Source: Hymenobacter cheonanensis (lineage in GTDB: Bacteria > Bacteroidota > Bacteroidia > Cytophagales > Hymenobacteraceae). From it: a DNA stretch of 64,000 nt. Positions 1 to 7,699 of this stretch are shown here, one piece after another; position 1 is the first letter of the stretch, and each line of letters starts with the position of its first letter. The translations under genes were made by a program, and so were the position numbers. Where the stretch lies: positions 372,001 to 436,000 of the forward strand of contig NZ_JAUQSW010000004.1 of the NCBI RefSeq assembly GCF_030581075.1, written 5' to 3'. The notes beneath the pieces are model-generated. The model made no database searches. It had not been told where the DNA came from and worked only from the letters and a program-made list of their open reading frames with translations.

Positions 1-27
1 TTCTATTATTTTACGCCGCCCGCGTAG
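1..27 (+). CDS. Leader peptide of the aromatic operon (3' end only)
   Basis: The first eight codons of the window, in the frame starting at base 1, read Phe-Tyr-Tyr-Phe-Thr-Pro-Pro-Ala and end at TAG (25-27). The start codon lies outside the window. Half of the visible codons specify Phe or Tyr, the end products of the operon that begins at 140. The stop codon abuts a segment (27-34) able to form an antiterminator. This is the layout of a ribosome-mediated attenuation leader peptide. The reading frame and stop are seen directly; the role is inferred. Without the upstream sequence I cannot exclude that this is the tail of an ordinary gene. Confidence 0.6.
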   Translation, partial: FYYFTPPA

Positions 28-97
28 AACGAGTCGCCATGTAGCTAAGCCACTGAAATTTAGCAGCGCCACTCGTTCTTCGGGTGGCGCTTTTTTT
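27..97 (+). promoter_or_regulatory. Attenuator with mutually exclusive antiterminator and terminator
   Basis: Bases 27-34 (GAACGAGT) are perfectly complementary to 71-78 (ACTCGTTC), and an inner helix can form between 44-48 (GCTAA) and 60-64 (TTAGC). Bases 71-78 also belong to the 5' arm and loop of the terminator hairpin at 65-91, so the two folds exclude each other. A ribosome stalled at the Phe/Tyr codons (1-12) would leave 27-34 free and favour readthrough. A ribosome reaching the stop at 25-27 would cover 27-34 and allow termination. The pairings are seen in the sequence; the mechanism is inferred from classical his/phe/trp leaders. Confidence 0.6.
65..97 (+). terminator. Intrinsic terminator upstream of pheA
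   Basis: AGCGCCAC (65-72) pairs with GTGGCGCT (84-91). The stem extends inward by two or three more pairs and is followed by seven T residues (91-97). It lies about 43 bases before the likely pheA start, where a terminator makes sense mainly as a regulated attenuator. Confidence 0.8.
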
Positions 98-139
98 ATG
101 TTTTGCCGCTGGGCCAGCGCCCATCTTTTCCTTATCGCC

Positions 140-1045
140 ATGCCGCAGCACGTTGCCATTCAAGGGTTCAAAGGGAGTTTCCACGAAGTAGCTGCCCGCC
201 AGTATTTCGGCGCGGCGCCTGCCCTGAATTTCTGCGCCACCTTTGGCGAGGTAGTGGCCCAGGTAGCCGATGGCCGCGCCGATGCCGCTCTCATGGCGAT
301 GGAAAACTCGCTGGCTGGCAGTATTTTACCTAATTATCTGCTGCTGGAGCGCAACGCGCTCACCATCACCGGCGAGATTTACCTGCCCATTCACCAGCAC
401 CTGCTGGCGCTGCCGGGCACCACGCTGGCCGATATTGAGGCCGTCCATTCGCACCCCATGGCCCTGCGCCAGTGCGGCGATTACCTGAGCCAATACCCTG
501 GCTGGCAGCTGGTTGAAACCGAGGATACCGGCCTCAGCGCCCAGCTGCTGGCCGAGCGCCAAACTCCTGGCGTGGCCGTAATAGCCGGCGCCCAGGCTGC
601 CGAGGCCTTCGGCCTGCAGATACTAGCCCTCGCCATCAACGACGACCCAAGCAACTACACCCGCTTTCTGGTGCTGGAGCGGGCCGCCGAGGCCCAGCCG
701 GTGGCTAGCCCCGATAAGGCGTCGCTGTACTTCTACACCTCGCACGCGCCGGGCATGCTGGCGCGGGTGCTCACGCTGGTGGCTGGCCACGGCCTGAATT
801 TGAGTAAGTTGCAGTCGTGCCCCCGACCCAGCCAGCCCTGGCACTACGGCTTCCACGCCGATGTAGAATTTGCCACGCCCACCCAGCTAGACGCTCTGCT
901 GGCCGAGCTGCCCGCCGTGACCGAAGAGCTGCGCGTGCTGGGTACTTACCAACGCGGCAGCATGGTGTTTGGGCAGGATGAGACTGGGGAGAACCACCGC
1001 GGTCGTCATGCTGAACGCAGTGAAGCAGCTCATTTGGTGCAGTAA
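140..1045 (+). CDS. pheA: Prephenate dehydratase
   Basis: Converts prephenate to phenylpyruvate, the committed step to phenylalanine, in the cytoplasm. From ATG 140 the protein starts MPQHVAIQGFKGSFHE, the usual N-terminus of the family. The NYTRF motif that marks the end of the catalytic domain is present near residue 170, and a C-terminal ACT domain (GMLARVLTLVAGHGLNLSKL) is the expected Phe-sensing module. The frame is open back to an ATG at 98, but that codon directly follows the terminator T-run and adds a non-conserved extension, so 140 is preferred. The last 15 or so codons and the stop come from an inverted repeat (999-1112) that has replaced the original end. First gene of the aromatic operon, behind the attenuator. 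Confidence 0.9.
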   Translation: MPQHVAIQGFKGSFHEVAARQYFGAAPALNFCATFGEVVAQVADGRADAALMAMENSLAGSILPNYLLLERNALTITGEIYLPIHQHLLALPGTTLADIEAVHSHPMALRQCGDYLSQYPGWQLVETEDTGLSAQLLAERQTPGVAVIAGAQAAEAFGLQILALAINDDPSNYTRFLVLERAAEAQPVASPDKASLYFYTSHAPGMLARVLTLVAGHGLNLSKLQSCPRPSQPWHYGFHADVEFATPTQLDALLAELPAVTEELRVLGTYQRGSMVFGQDETGENHRGRHAERSEAAHLVQ

Positions 1046-1112
1046 ATCAATCGTTGAGTGCCAACCGAACGGTGCAGGCGAGATGCTTCACTGTGTTCAG
1101 CATGACGACCGC
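999..1112. repeat. Inverted repeat, GTCATGCTGA family, copy 1
   Basis: Perfect 18-base arms (999-1016 and 1095-1112) extend inward by about 15 more bases with two mismatches, around a loop of about 48 bases. The core GTCATGCTGAAC...GAAGCA matches the copies at 5579, 40918 and 57625. The stop codon of pheA (1043-1045) lies in the loop. Confidence 0.85.
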
Positions 1113-1117
1113 TTTTA

Positions 1118-2296
1118 GTGAATAATGTAATGCAAGTTTCCACTGCCAGCCGCCTGGCTCACACCGGCGAATACTACTTCTCGCGCAAGCTGCGCGAGCT
1201 AGCCGCCCTCAACGCGGCGGGGGCCAATATTATCAGCCTGGGCATTGGCAGCCCCGATTTGCCGCCGCACCCAAGCGTGGTGGCCGCGCTGGCCGCCACC
1301 GCCAGCCAGCCGGGCGCCCACGGCTACCAGAGCTACCAGGGCACACCGGCTCTGCGGCAGGCAATGGCTGCTTTTTACCAGAAAAGCTACGGCGTGGCCC
1401 TCGACCCCGCTACCGAGGTGCTGCCCCTGGCCGGCTCTAAAGAAGGCCTGATGCACATCGGCATGGCTTTTTTGGAAGCGGGCGACGCGGTGCTCATTCC
1501 CAACCCCGGCTACCCGACTTACCGGGCGGTGGCTGAAATCTGCGGGGCTGAAGTGCGCGAGTACGACCTGACCGCCGCCACCGGCTGGCTGCCCGATTTA
1601 GATGCGCTGGCCCAGAGCGACTTGCGCCGCGTGAAGCTGATGCTCGTCAACTACCCGCACATGCCCACCGGCACGCCGGCTAGCCCCGAGTTTCTGCAAA
1701 AGCTGGTCGAGTTTGCTGCCACCCACAACATTATGCTGGTGCACGACAACCCGTATGGCTTCGTGCTGAACGAGACGCCGCCCACGAGTTTGCTCAGCAT
1801 TCCGGGCGCTAAGGAAGTAGCGCTGGAGCTTAACTCGCTCAGCAAGAGCCACAACCTGGCGGGCTGGCGCGTAGGAATGCTGGTGGGCCGCGCCGACTGG
1901 CTGACGGAGGTGCTGCGCTTCAAGAGCAACATGGATTCGGGGATGTTTCTGGGAACTCAGCAGGCTGCCGTGGCCGCGCTGGCACTGGGCGAGGAGTGGT
2001 TTGCGGAGCTGAACGCTACCTACCGCGCCCGCCGCGCGCTGGTGCACGAGCTGCTGGCTGCGCTAGGCTGCGAAGCCGCGCCGGGCCAGACGGGCCTGTT
2101 TATCTGGGCCAAAGTGCCGCCGCCCTACGCCGATGGCTACGCCCTCAGCGACGCTGTGCTGGCCGAAGCCCGCGTGTTTCTGACGCCCGGCGGCATCTTC
2201 GGCAGCAATGGCAGCGGCTACATCCGCGCCAGCCTCTGCCAGCCCGAAAGCGTGCTGCGCGAAGCATTGGAGCGCGTAAAACTTGTAGCTGCCTAG
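1118..2296 (+). CDS. Class I/II PLP-dependent aminotransferase, probably aromatic
   Basis: A fold-type I aminotransferase of 392 residues. The PLP lysine is K243 in SLSKSHNLAGWRVG, and the conserved NYPHMPTG and VHDNPYG stretches bind the cofactor. Its position between pheA and tyrA suggests it makes phenylalanine and/or tyrosine from phenylpyruvate, 4-hydroxyphenylpyruvate or prephenate; that is inference from context. By sequence it also resembles the LL-diaminopimelate/aspartate aminotransferase group. The frame begins at GTG 1118, with an alternative ATG at 1130. It starts only a few bases after the copy 1 inverted repeat and ends four bases before tyrA, so it is cotranscribed with that gene. 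Confidence 0.85.
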   Translation: MNNVMQVSTASRLAHTGEYYFSRKLRELAALNAAGANIISLGIGSPDLPPHPSVVAALAATASQPGAHGYQSYQGTPALRQAMAAFYQKSYGVALDPATEVLPLAGSKEGLMHIGMAFLEAGDAVLIPNPGYPTYRAVAEICGAEVREYDLTAATGWLPDLDALAQSDLRRVKLMLVNYPHMPTGTPASPEFLQKLVEFAATHNIMLVHDNPYGFVLNETPPTSLLSIPGAKEVALELNSLSKSHNLAGWRVGMLVGRADWLTEVLRFKSNMDSGMFLGTQQAAVAALALGEEWFAELNATYRARRALVHELLAALGCEAAPGQTGLFIWAKVPPPYADGYALSDAVLAEARVFLTPGGIFGSNGSGYIRASLCQPESVLREALERVKLVAA

Positions 2297-2300
2297 CGCC

Positions 2301-3149
2301 ATGACTATCAGTATCATCGGCTTAGGCTTGATTGGCGGTTCGCTGGCGCTTAGCCTGCGGCAGCACGGCCTAGCCAGCCGGCTCATTGGCGTGGAAGCCA
2401 GCCCCGCCTACGCCCGCCGGGCGCTGGAGCTGGGCCTGGTGGATGAAATGGCCCCCGACCTGGCCAGCGCCGTGGCGCCGGCCAGCCTCGTCATCGTGGC
2501 CGTGCCCATGGATGCTATGCTAACGGTGCTGCCCCAGGTACTGAATTTAGTATCTGGCCAGCAAATAGTTATCGACGTAGGCTCGACTAAAAACAACCTG
2601 CTGGCCGCCGTGGCGGAGCACCCGCGCCGGGGCCGCTTCGTGGCCGTGCACCCCATGGCCGGCACCGAGTACTCGGGCCCCGACGCCGCAATAAGGGGCT
2701 TGTTCGAAGGCAAGACCCTGGTAGTGTGCGATGCCGAAATGAGCGACCCCGATGCCGTGGCCACCGTCGAAACGCTGTTTCGGGCCTTGCCCATGCGGGT
2801 GCTGCACCTCGGCGCGGCCGACCACGACCTGCACACGGCCTACGTGTCGCACATCTCGCACCTTACATCGTTTGCGCTGGCGCTCACGGTGTTGGAGAAA
2901 GAACAGCGCGGCGAGCAGCGCATTTTTGACCTGGCGGGCGGCGGCTTTGCCTCCACCGTGCGGCTGGCCAAGAGCGCGCCGGCCACCTGGGTGCCCATCT
3001 TCCGCCAAAACCGCGAAAACGTGCTGGATGTGCTGGATGAGCACCTGGTGCAGCTCAATAAGCTGCGCAATATGCTGGCCGGCGAAGACTACGCCGGGCT
3101 GACTACGCAACTGGAACACGCCAACGAAATAAAAAAAATTATTCCTTAA
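2301..3149 (+). CDS. tyrA: Prephenate dehydrogenase
   Basis: Oxidatively decarboxylates prephenate to 4-hydroxyphenylpyruvate for tyrosine synthesis. The N-terminal Rossmann fold starts at residue 5 with GLGLIGGS (NAD(P) binding). HPMAGTEYSG near residue 113 and HTAYVSHISHL near residue 180 are the family's substrate-site motifs. At 282 residues it is a stand-alone enzyme without a fused ACT or chorismate mutase domain. It begins four bases after the aminotransferase gene and ends four bases before the next inverted repeat (3154-3245). Confidence 0.93.
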   Translation: MTISIIGLGLIGGSLALSLRQHGLASRLIGVEASPAYARRALELGLVDEMAPDLASAVAPASLVIVAVPMDAMLTVLPQVLNLVSGQQIVIDVGSTKNNLLAAVAEHPRRGRFVAVHPMAGTEYSGPDAAIRGLFEGKTLVVCDAEMSDPDAVATVETLFRALPMRVLHLGAADHDLHTAYVSHISHLTSFALALTVLEKEQRGEQRIFDLAGGGFASTVRLAKSAPATWVPIFRQNRENVLDVLDEHLVQLNKLRNMLAGEDYAGLTTQLEHANEIKKIIP

Positions 3150-3153
3150 CGCC

Positions 3154-3245
3154 TTGTCCTTGCGAGCAGCGCGAAGCAATCGCACCTATACGGAACCCGA
3201 GCAGCTCGTCTTGATGCGATTGCTTCGCGCTGCTCGCAAGGACAA
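3154..3245. repeat. Inverted repeat, TTGCGAGC subfamily, copy 2
   Basis: Perfect 31-base arms (3154-3184 and 3215-3245) around a 30-base loop, in the gap between tyrA and the DAHP synthase gene. The core TTGCGAGC...CGAAGCAATC is a variant of the GTCATGCTGAGC...CGAAGCATCT core used by other copies. Confidence 0.9.
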
Positions 3246-3285
3246 TCGTGAATTACTACTTAACTAGCAATCAACTCAACACCCC

Positions 3286-4356
3286 ATGTTCAACGACCTT
3301 TTCAACCGCAAGCCCGAGGATAAGCCTTTCCTCATCTCCGGCCCCTGCTCGGCCGAAACCGAGGAGCAAGTACTCGAAACCTGCCAGCGCCTGGCCGCCA
3401 CCGGCAAGGTGCAGGCCCTGCGCGCCGGCATCTGGAAGCCCCGCACCAAGCCCGGCGGCTTCGAGGGCGTAGGGGCCAAGGGCCTACCCTGGCTCAAGAA
3501 GGCTAGCGAGCTCACCGGCCTGCCGGTGGCCGTGGAAGTAGCCACCGCCAAGCATGTGGAAGACTGCCTGGCCTTCGGCGTGGACCTGGTGTGGGTGGGC
3601 GCGCGCACCACCGGCAACCCGTTTTCGGTACAGGAAATCGCCAATGCCCTGCGCGGCGTGGATATTCCGGTGCTGGTCAAAAACCCCATTCACCCCGAGC
3701 TGGAACTGTGGGTAGGTGCCATCGAGCGCTTGCAAAAGGCTGGTTTGAAGCAGGTTGGTATGATTCACCGCGGGTTTTCGAGCTACGGCAACACCGACTA
3801 CCGCAACGCGCCAATGTGGCACCTGCCCATCGAGATGAAGCGCCGCATGCCCGACATGCCCATCCTCAACGACCCTAGCCACATCTGCGGCCGCCGCGAT
3901 ACGCTGTTTGGCGTGGCGCAGCAGGCATTGGACCTGGACTTTGATGGGACGATGATTGAGAGCCATATCGACCCCGACAATGCCTGGAGCGATGCCAAGC
4001 AGCAAATCACGCCCGAGGTGCTCAAGCAGCTCATCACCGACCTGGTGTGGCGCCACGAAACCACTGATAAAGAAGAATTTGTGAACGCGCTGGCCGGCCT
4101 GCGCGAGCAAATCAACAACCTCGACGCCGAGGTGATGCAGCTGCTGGGCCGCCGCATGGCCGTGGCCGAGAAAATTGGCCAGTACAAGAAGGAGAACGAC
4201 ATTACCATCCTGCAAACTGCCCGCCTCAACGAGATTCTGGAGCGCAGCAAGCGCCAGGGCGCGCAAGTGGGCCTCACCGCAGAGTTTGTGGAGCGCTACA
4301 TGGAGGCCGTCCACCTGGAGTCGGTGATGCGCCAAGAGCGGGTGATGAATAGCTAA
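3286..4356 (+). CDS. Bifunctional DAHP synthase / chorismate mutase
   Basis: Residues about 1-260 are a type I DAHP synthase of the KDO8P-synthase-like subfamily (GPCSAETEEQ, KPRTKPGGFEGVG, NDPSHICGRRDT), which condenses phosphoenolpyruvate and erythrose 4-phosphate. Residues about 265-350 form a helical AroQ-type chorismate mutase (LREQINNLDAEVMQLLGRRM, IGQYKKEN). A fusion in this order (DAHP synthase first, mutase second) is common in Bacteroidota and lets the mutase act as the feedback-sensing part. It supplies both the first shikimate-pathway step and the prephenate used by pheA and tyrA. Last gene of the aromatic operon. Confidence 0.92.
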   Translation: MFNDLFNRKPEDKPFLISGPCSAETEEQVLETCQRLAATGKVQALRAGIWKPRTKPGGFEGVGAKGLPWLKKASELTGLPVAVEVATAKHVEDCLAFGVDLVWVGARTTGNPFSVQEIANALRGVDIPVLVKNPIHPELELWVGAIERLQKAGLKQVGMIHRGFSSYGNTDYRNAPMWHLPIEMKRRMPDMPILNDPSHICGRRDTLFGVAQQALDLDFDGTMIESHIDPDNAWSDAKQQITPEVLKQLITDLVWRHETTDKEEFVNALAGLREQINNLDAEVMQLLGRRMAVAEKIGQYKKENDITILQTARLNEILERSKRQGAQVGLTAEFVERYMEAVHLESVMRQERVMNS

Positions 4357-4366
4357 CACAAATCGT

Positions 4367-4482
4367 CTGTCATTGCGAGCGCAACGCAGTGGAGCGCAGT
4401 AATCTTTCTTTGTCGTTGGATTAGTAACCCAAGCGTGAAGGAGAGATTGCCACGCTCCACTGCGTTGCGCTCGCAATGACAG
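4367..4482. repeat. Inverted repeat, TTGCGAGC subfamily, copy 3
   Basis: Perfect 30-base arms (4367-4396 and 4453-4482) with the core GTCATTGCGAGC, around a 56-base loop. It sits directly after the aromatic operon and may serve as its terminator. There is no T-run. Confidence 0.9.
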
Positions 4483-4513
4483 TTAGTAGAGATGCGGCGC
4501 GTACTTTTCAGCA

Positions 4514-5551
4514 ATGAAAAAATCTGCCCAATTTCTTCTGCTCGCCACTACGCTGCTGGCTAGCCTCGCCGCTCAGGCTCAACGCCTGCCCAAAGCCCAG
4601 CATGAACTGCTGATTACGCCCGCCACCGCTGCCTGGGGGTACTACGATGCGGCGGCCCAGCCCGTGCTGCGCATCAAATCGGGCGAGACGGTGCAGGTGC
4701 ATACCCTGCTGACTTCCAGCCCCACGCGCCTCGAAGGCGCGGGCGTGGCCCCGGCGCAGGTCGAGCAGTCGCTGCGCGACATCTATGACAAGGTGACCAA
4801 TAAGGGGCCAGGCGGGCACATCCTCACCGGGCCCATTTTTGTGGAAGGCGCCGAGCCGGGTGATGTGCTGGAAGTGCGCATCAAAGCCATTGAGCTGGCC
4901 ATTCCCTACGCTTACAATGGCTTCGGGCCGAAGAGCGGGTTTATTCCCGAAGACTTTGGCTACGCCAAAATGAAGATTATTCCGCTCGATAAGAAACGGA
5001 TGGTGGCCGACTTTGCGCCGGGTATTGAAATTCCGCTGCACCCGTTTTTTGGTAGCATGGGCGTGGCGCCGCCCGTGGCGATGGGCCGCGTAAACAGCGC
5101 GCCGCCCGGCATCTTCGGCGGCAACCTCGATAACAAAGACTTGGTGGTAGGCACTACGCTCTACCTGCCGGTGCACGTGCCGGGCGCGCTGTTTTTCGTG
5201 GGCGACGGCCACGCCGGGCAGGGCAACGGCGAGGTCGACATTACGGCGCTCGAAACGTCGCTGGTCGGCAACCTGGAGTTTATCGTGCACAAAGACATGC
5301 ACCTCACGGTGCCCCGCGCCGAAACGCCGACCCACTACATCAGCATGGGCCTGAACGAGGATTTGACCCTAGCCAGCAAGCAGGCAGTGCGCGAAATGAT
5401 TGATTTCCTGATGAAAACGAAAGGCATGACGAAAGACGATGCCTACATGCTGTGCAGCGTGGCCGCCGACCTCAACGTGACGCAGGTAGTAGACGGCACC
5501 CGCGGCGCGCACATGCTGCTGCCCAAGAGCATTTTCGATAAGAAGAAGTAA
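4514..5551 (+). CDS. Secreted acetamidase/formamidase family protein
   Basis: A 345-residue member of the FmdA/AmdA amidase family, whose characterised members hydrolyse formamide or acetamide. Residues 1-22 are a clear Sec signal peptide ending in AQA. The family's metal and active-site region is recognisable in GPGGHILTGPIFVEGAEPGD and in the VGDGHAGQGNGEVD stretch near residue 235. Export is unusual for a nitrogen-scavenging cytoplasmic amidase, so the substrate is uncertain. It lies alone between two inverted repeats (4367-4482 and 5579-5668) and converges on the MetX-like gene. Confidence 0.8.
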   Translation: MKKSAQFLLLATTLLASLAAQAQRLPKAQHELLITPATAAWGYYDAAAQPVLRIKSGETVQVHTLLTSSPTRLEGAGVAPAQVEQSLRDIYDKVTNKGPGGHILTGPIFVEGAEPGDVLEVRIKAIELAIPYAYNGFGPKSGFIPEDFGYAKMKIIPLDKKRMVADFAPGIEIPLHPFFGSMGVAPPVAMGRVNSAPPGIFGGNLDNKDLVVGTTLYLPVHVPGALFFVGDGHAGQGNGEVDITALETSLVGNLEFIVHKDMHLTVPRAETPTHYISMGLNEDLTLASKQAVREMIDFLMKTKGMTKDDAYMLCSVAADLNVTQVVDGTRGAHMLLPKSIFDKKK

Positions 5552-5578
5552 GCTGCGGTTATAAATCAAAAAACGGCT

Positions 5579-5668
5579 GTCATGCTGAACAAAGTGAAGC
5601 ATCTCGTTCGCATCGTTAGGCAAATGACCCTAGCGGTGCGAGCGAGATGCTTCCTTCGTCAGCATGAC
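5579..5668. repeat. Inverted repeat, GTCATGCTGA family, copy 4
   Basis: Imperfect arms (5579-5612 and 5637-5668) with core GTCATGCTGA...GAAGCATCTCG, between the convergent acetamidase-like and MetX-like genes. The arms differ at several positions, so this copy looks older than the perfect ones. Confidence 0.8.
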
Positions 5669-5676
5669 CCGCGTGT

Positions 5677-6780
5677 TTATTTCTGCGTGTTGTCAGCCAG
5701 AAACTTCCCGACGTTCTCGTTCAGAAACTTCGCGTCGGCGGGGTTGCTGGCGGCGCCGGCGGTGTGGCCCCACAAGGAGGGAATAGGCAGCAGCTGCACG
5801 CCCGGTATAAACGCCGCCTCGTAGCGCGCATCGCCCACCGGAAAGTACAAATCGGTTTCGGAAGGCATGTAGAGAATAGGTACTTTAATGGAGCGCAGCG
5901 CCTTTTCGACATCGCCGCCGAAGCCGGGGCTAGTGCCTACGTTGTGGTACTCCCAGGTGCGCATCTGGGCGATGAGGTCGTTGGCGTCGGCGCCGGGGAT
6001 GAAGTGCGTGCGGTAATTATTGAGTACCTGCTCGAAGGTGACGCCGGGCTTTTCTTCGCTGCGCCACAGCTCTTTGCGCCACCACTCCTGCGAGAAGAGC
6101 CAGCCCGTCCAGACGGTGGCAAAGGCCTCGATGCCTTTGGTGGGCGGCGCGGTGTAGTCGCCGTTTTGGAAAGCCGCGTCGGCGGTGAGGGCGGCAATCT
6201 GGCCTTCGAGGCGCACCACGCCGTGCGGGTAGTTTTTGGCCGTGCCCGAGGTAGCCACGATGCGGTCGGCGAAGGTGGGGTAGCTCACGGCCCACTGAAA
6301 CGCTTGCTCGGCGCCCATCGAGAAGCCGATGAGCGCGCGCAGATGGGTTATTTTCAGTTCTTTGGTCAACAGCTCATGCACGGCCTGCACGTTGTCGCGA
6401 ATGGTCATCACCGGGAAGCGCGGGCCGTGAAACGGCTCGGGCGTGTTACTGGGGGAGGACGAGCGGCCGTTGCCAAAAAGCTCGGTTGTGACCAGAAACA
6501 ACTTGGTGGTATCCAAGCACTTGCCTGGGCCGATAAGCCACTCGTAGCCCCGGTGCCCGGCCATGTAATGCGAGGGCAGCAGCACGGCATTGTCGCGCCG
6601 GGCGTTTAGGTGGCCGTAGGTGCCGTAGCCCACCCGCGCCTGCGGCAGCACGGCGCCGCCCTCGGTTTTGAAATTGGTGAGCGTGAAAAAGTGGTGCGGT
6701 ACCGGGCTGGCCGCCGGCTTGGTTTGGGCCTGGGCGGCGAAGGCTGCAAGCAGCCATAGCAACGTAAAAATTTGGCGCAT
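5677..6780 (-). CDS. Secreted alpha/beta hydrolase, MetX (homoserine acetyltransferase)-like
   Basis: A 367-residue alpha/beta-hydrolase of the homoserine O-acetyltransferase family. The nucleophile is S154 in GFSMGAEQA, with the likely acid Asp in SETDLYFP and the His in LWGHTAG near the C-terminus. The start MRQIFTLLWLLAAFAAQAQ is a signal peptide, so the protein is exported. That argues against a role in methionine synthesis; several exported MetX-like proteins are esterases or hydrolases of unknown substrate. There is no partner gene for sulfur metabolism nearby. Confidence 0.75.
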   Translation of the reverse strand: MRQIFTLLWLLAAFAAQAQTKPAASPVPHHFFTLTNFKTEGGAVLPQARVGYGTYGHLNARRDNAVLLPSHYMAGHRGYEWLIGPGKCLDTTKLFLVTTELFGNGRSSSPSNTPEPFHGPRFPVMTIRDNVQAVHELLTKELKITHLRALIGFSMGAEQAFQWAVSYPTFADRIVATSGTAKNYPHGVVRLEGQIAALTADAAFQNGDYTAPPTKGIEAFATVWTGWLFSQEWWRKELWRSEEKPGVTFEQVLNNYRTHFIPGADANDLIAQMRTWEYHNVGTSPGFGGDVEKALRSIKVPILYMPSETDLYFPVGDARYEAAFIPGVQLLPIPSLWGHTAGAASNPADAKFLNENVGKFLADNTQK

Positions 6781-6840
6781 AGAAGACTAGAGAGTGATAA
6801 AATGGATAAGTGCGGCGAAGCTCCGCCGCGGGCTTAACGC

Positions 6841-6908
6841 AAAAAAGGCTGGCAGCGGCCGCTCCAAGTGTAAATGAACACTGGGGACGGCCACTGCCAG
6901 CCTTTTTT
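6841..6908. terminator. Terminator hairpin after the azoreductase gene
   Basis: AAAAAAGGCTGGCAG at 6841 pairs with CTGCCAGCCTTTTTT near 6893-6907 and has further inner pairing. The A/T tracts allow function in both directions. It ends the minus-strand azoreductase transcript before the MetX-like gene. Confidence 0.8.
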
Positions 6909-6944
6909 AATGGCCGCTGTCGAGGACGGCAGCGGGCTTAGTAG

Positions 6945-7541
6945 TTAGATGCTTACGCTATCCAGGCCTTTTTGCAGGGCCGTGGGCTGCAACTCAGGGT
7001 TGCCGGTGCCTTCCACGCGCGCTACCGTTACGTCGGTCATGCCCAGGAAGCCGAGCACCGTTTTCAGGTACGGGGCCACGAAGTCGTAGGAAGTCATGGG
7101 GCCTTCGGAGTACACGCCGCCGCTCGACATGGCCACGTACACTTTTTTGCCTTTTACCAAGCCCTCGGGGCCGGCGGCGCTGTAGCGGAACGTGATGCCG
7201 GCGCGGGCAATGTGGTCAATCCAGGCTTTGAGCGTCGACGGAATGCCGAAGTTGTAGAGCGGCGCGTCGATAACGAGCACGTCGGCGGCCATAATTTCGG
7301 CGATAGACTCGTCGGAGTGGCGTACGGCTTCCCGCTGCTCGGGTGTGCGGCTCTCGGCCGGCGTGAAGAACGACTGTAAATGCGCCTCCTCCAGGTGGGG
7401 GAAGGGCTTGTTGGTGAGGTCGCGGACTTGCACCGTGCTACCGGGGTTGGCGGCCTGGAGCTTCTCAACGATGCCGTTGCCGAGCTTGATGCTGTACGAC
7501 TCGCCCTTGCGCGGGCTCGAAATGATGCGGAGAATATGCAT
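6945..7541 (-). CDS. azoR: FMN-dependent NADH-azoreductase
   Basis: A 198-residue flavodoxin-fold NAD(P)H-dependent oxidoreductase of the AzoR/AcpD family, which reduces quinones and azo compounds at FMN. The N-terminal phosphate-binding loop SSPRKGESYSIKL, the APLYNFGIPSTLKAWIDHI stretch and the SSGGVYSEG flavin loop are all present. It is divergent from the HxlR regulator gene at 7700, a pairing typical of quinone- or electrophile-responsive detoxification units. Confidence 0.88.
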   Translation of the reverse strand: MHILRIISSPRKGESYSIKLGNGIVEKLQAANPGSTVQVRDLTNKPFPHLEEAHLQSFFTPAESRTPEQREAVRHSDESIAEIMAADVLVIDAPLYNFGIPSTLKAWIDHIARAGITFRYSAAGPEGLVKGKKVYVAMSSGGVYSEGPMTSYDFVAPYLKTVLGFLGMTDVTVARVEGTGNPELQPTALQKGLDSVSI

Positions 7542-7666
7542 TGGGAGTAAGGAAAAAAGCTGCTGCCACAGGCGCAGTACAGGTGATTGGTATTGCTAAC
7601 TTAAGGTTACTAGCTAGTGTTTGGTAAGCAAACTACAGGAAGTAAGCAATTGTTAGCCCTGAACCA

Positions 7667-7682
7667 CTTACCTTTAGGTAAG
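7667..7682. promoter_or_regulatory. Palindrome in the azoR-hxlR intergenic region (candidate HxlR operator)
   Basis: CTTACCT-TT-AGGTAAG is a perfect palindrome with a two-base spacer, 17 bases before the regulator's ATG. The half-site GTAAGCA recurs at 7624-7630 and 7643-7649. It is positioned to control the regulator itself and possibly the divergent azoreductase. Confidence 0.5.
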
Positions 7683-7699
7683 CACCTCTTTTCAGCTTT

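Noticed and set aside
39..44. ATG-TAG start-stop codon pair in the attenuator region
   Set aside because: It lies in the antiterminator loop and has no supporting initiation signal; the upstream Phe/Tyr frame explains the region better.
1..97. Possible tRNA at the window start
   Set aside because: No T-loop GGTTCGA-like segment or cloverleaf arms can be formed.
98..139. Upstream ATG for pheA
   Set aside because: It directly follows the terminator T-run and adds 14 residues unlike the family; ATG 140 gives the normal N-terminus.
5764..6609. 281-codon plus-strand frame opposite the MetX-like gene
   Set aside because: Antisense to a clear alpha/beta-hydrolase; no domain of its own.
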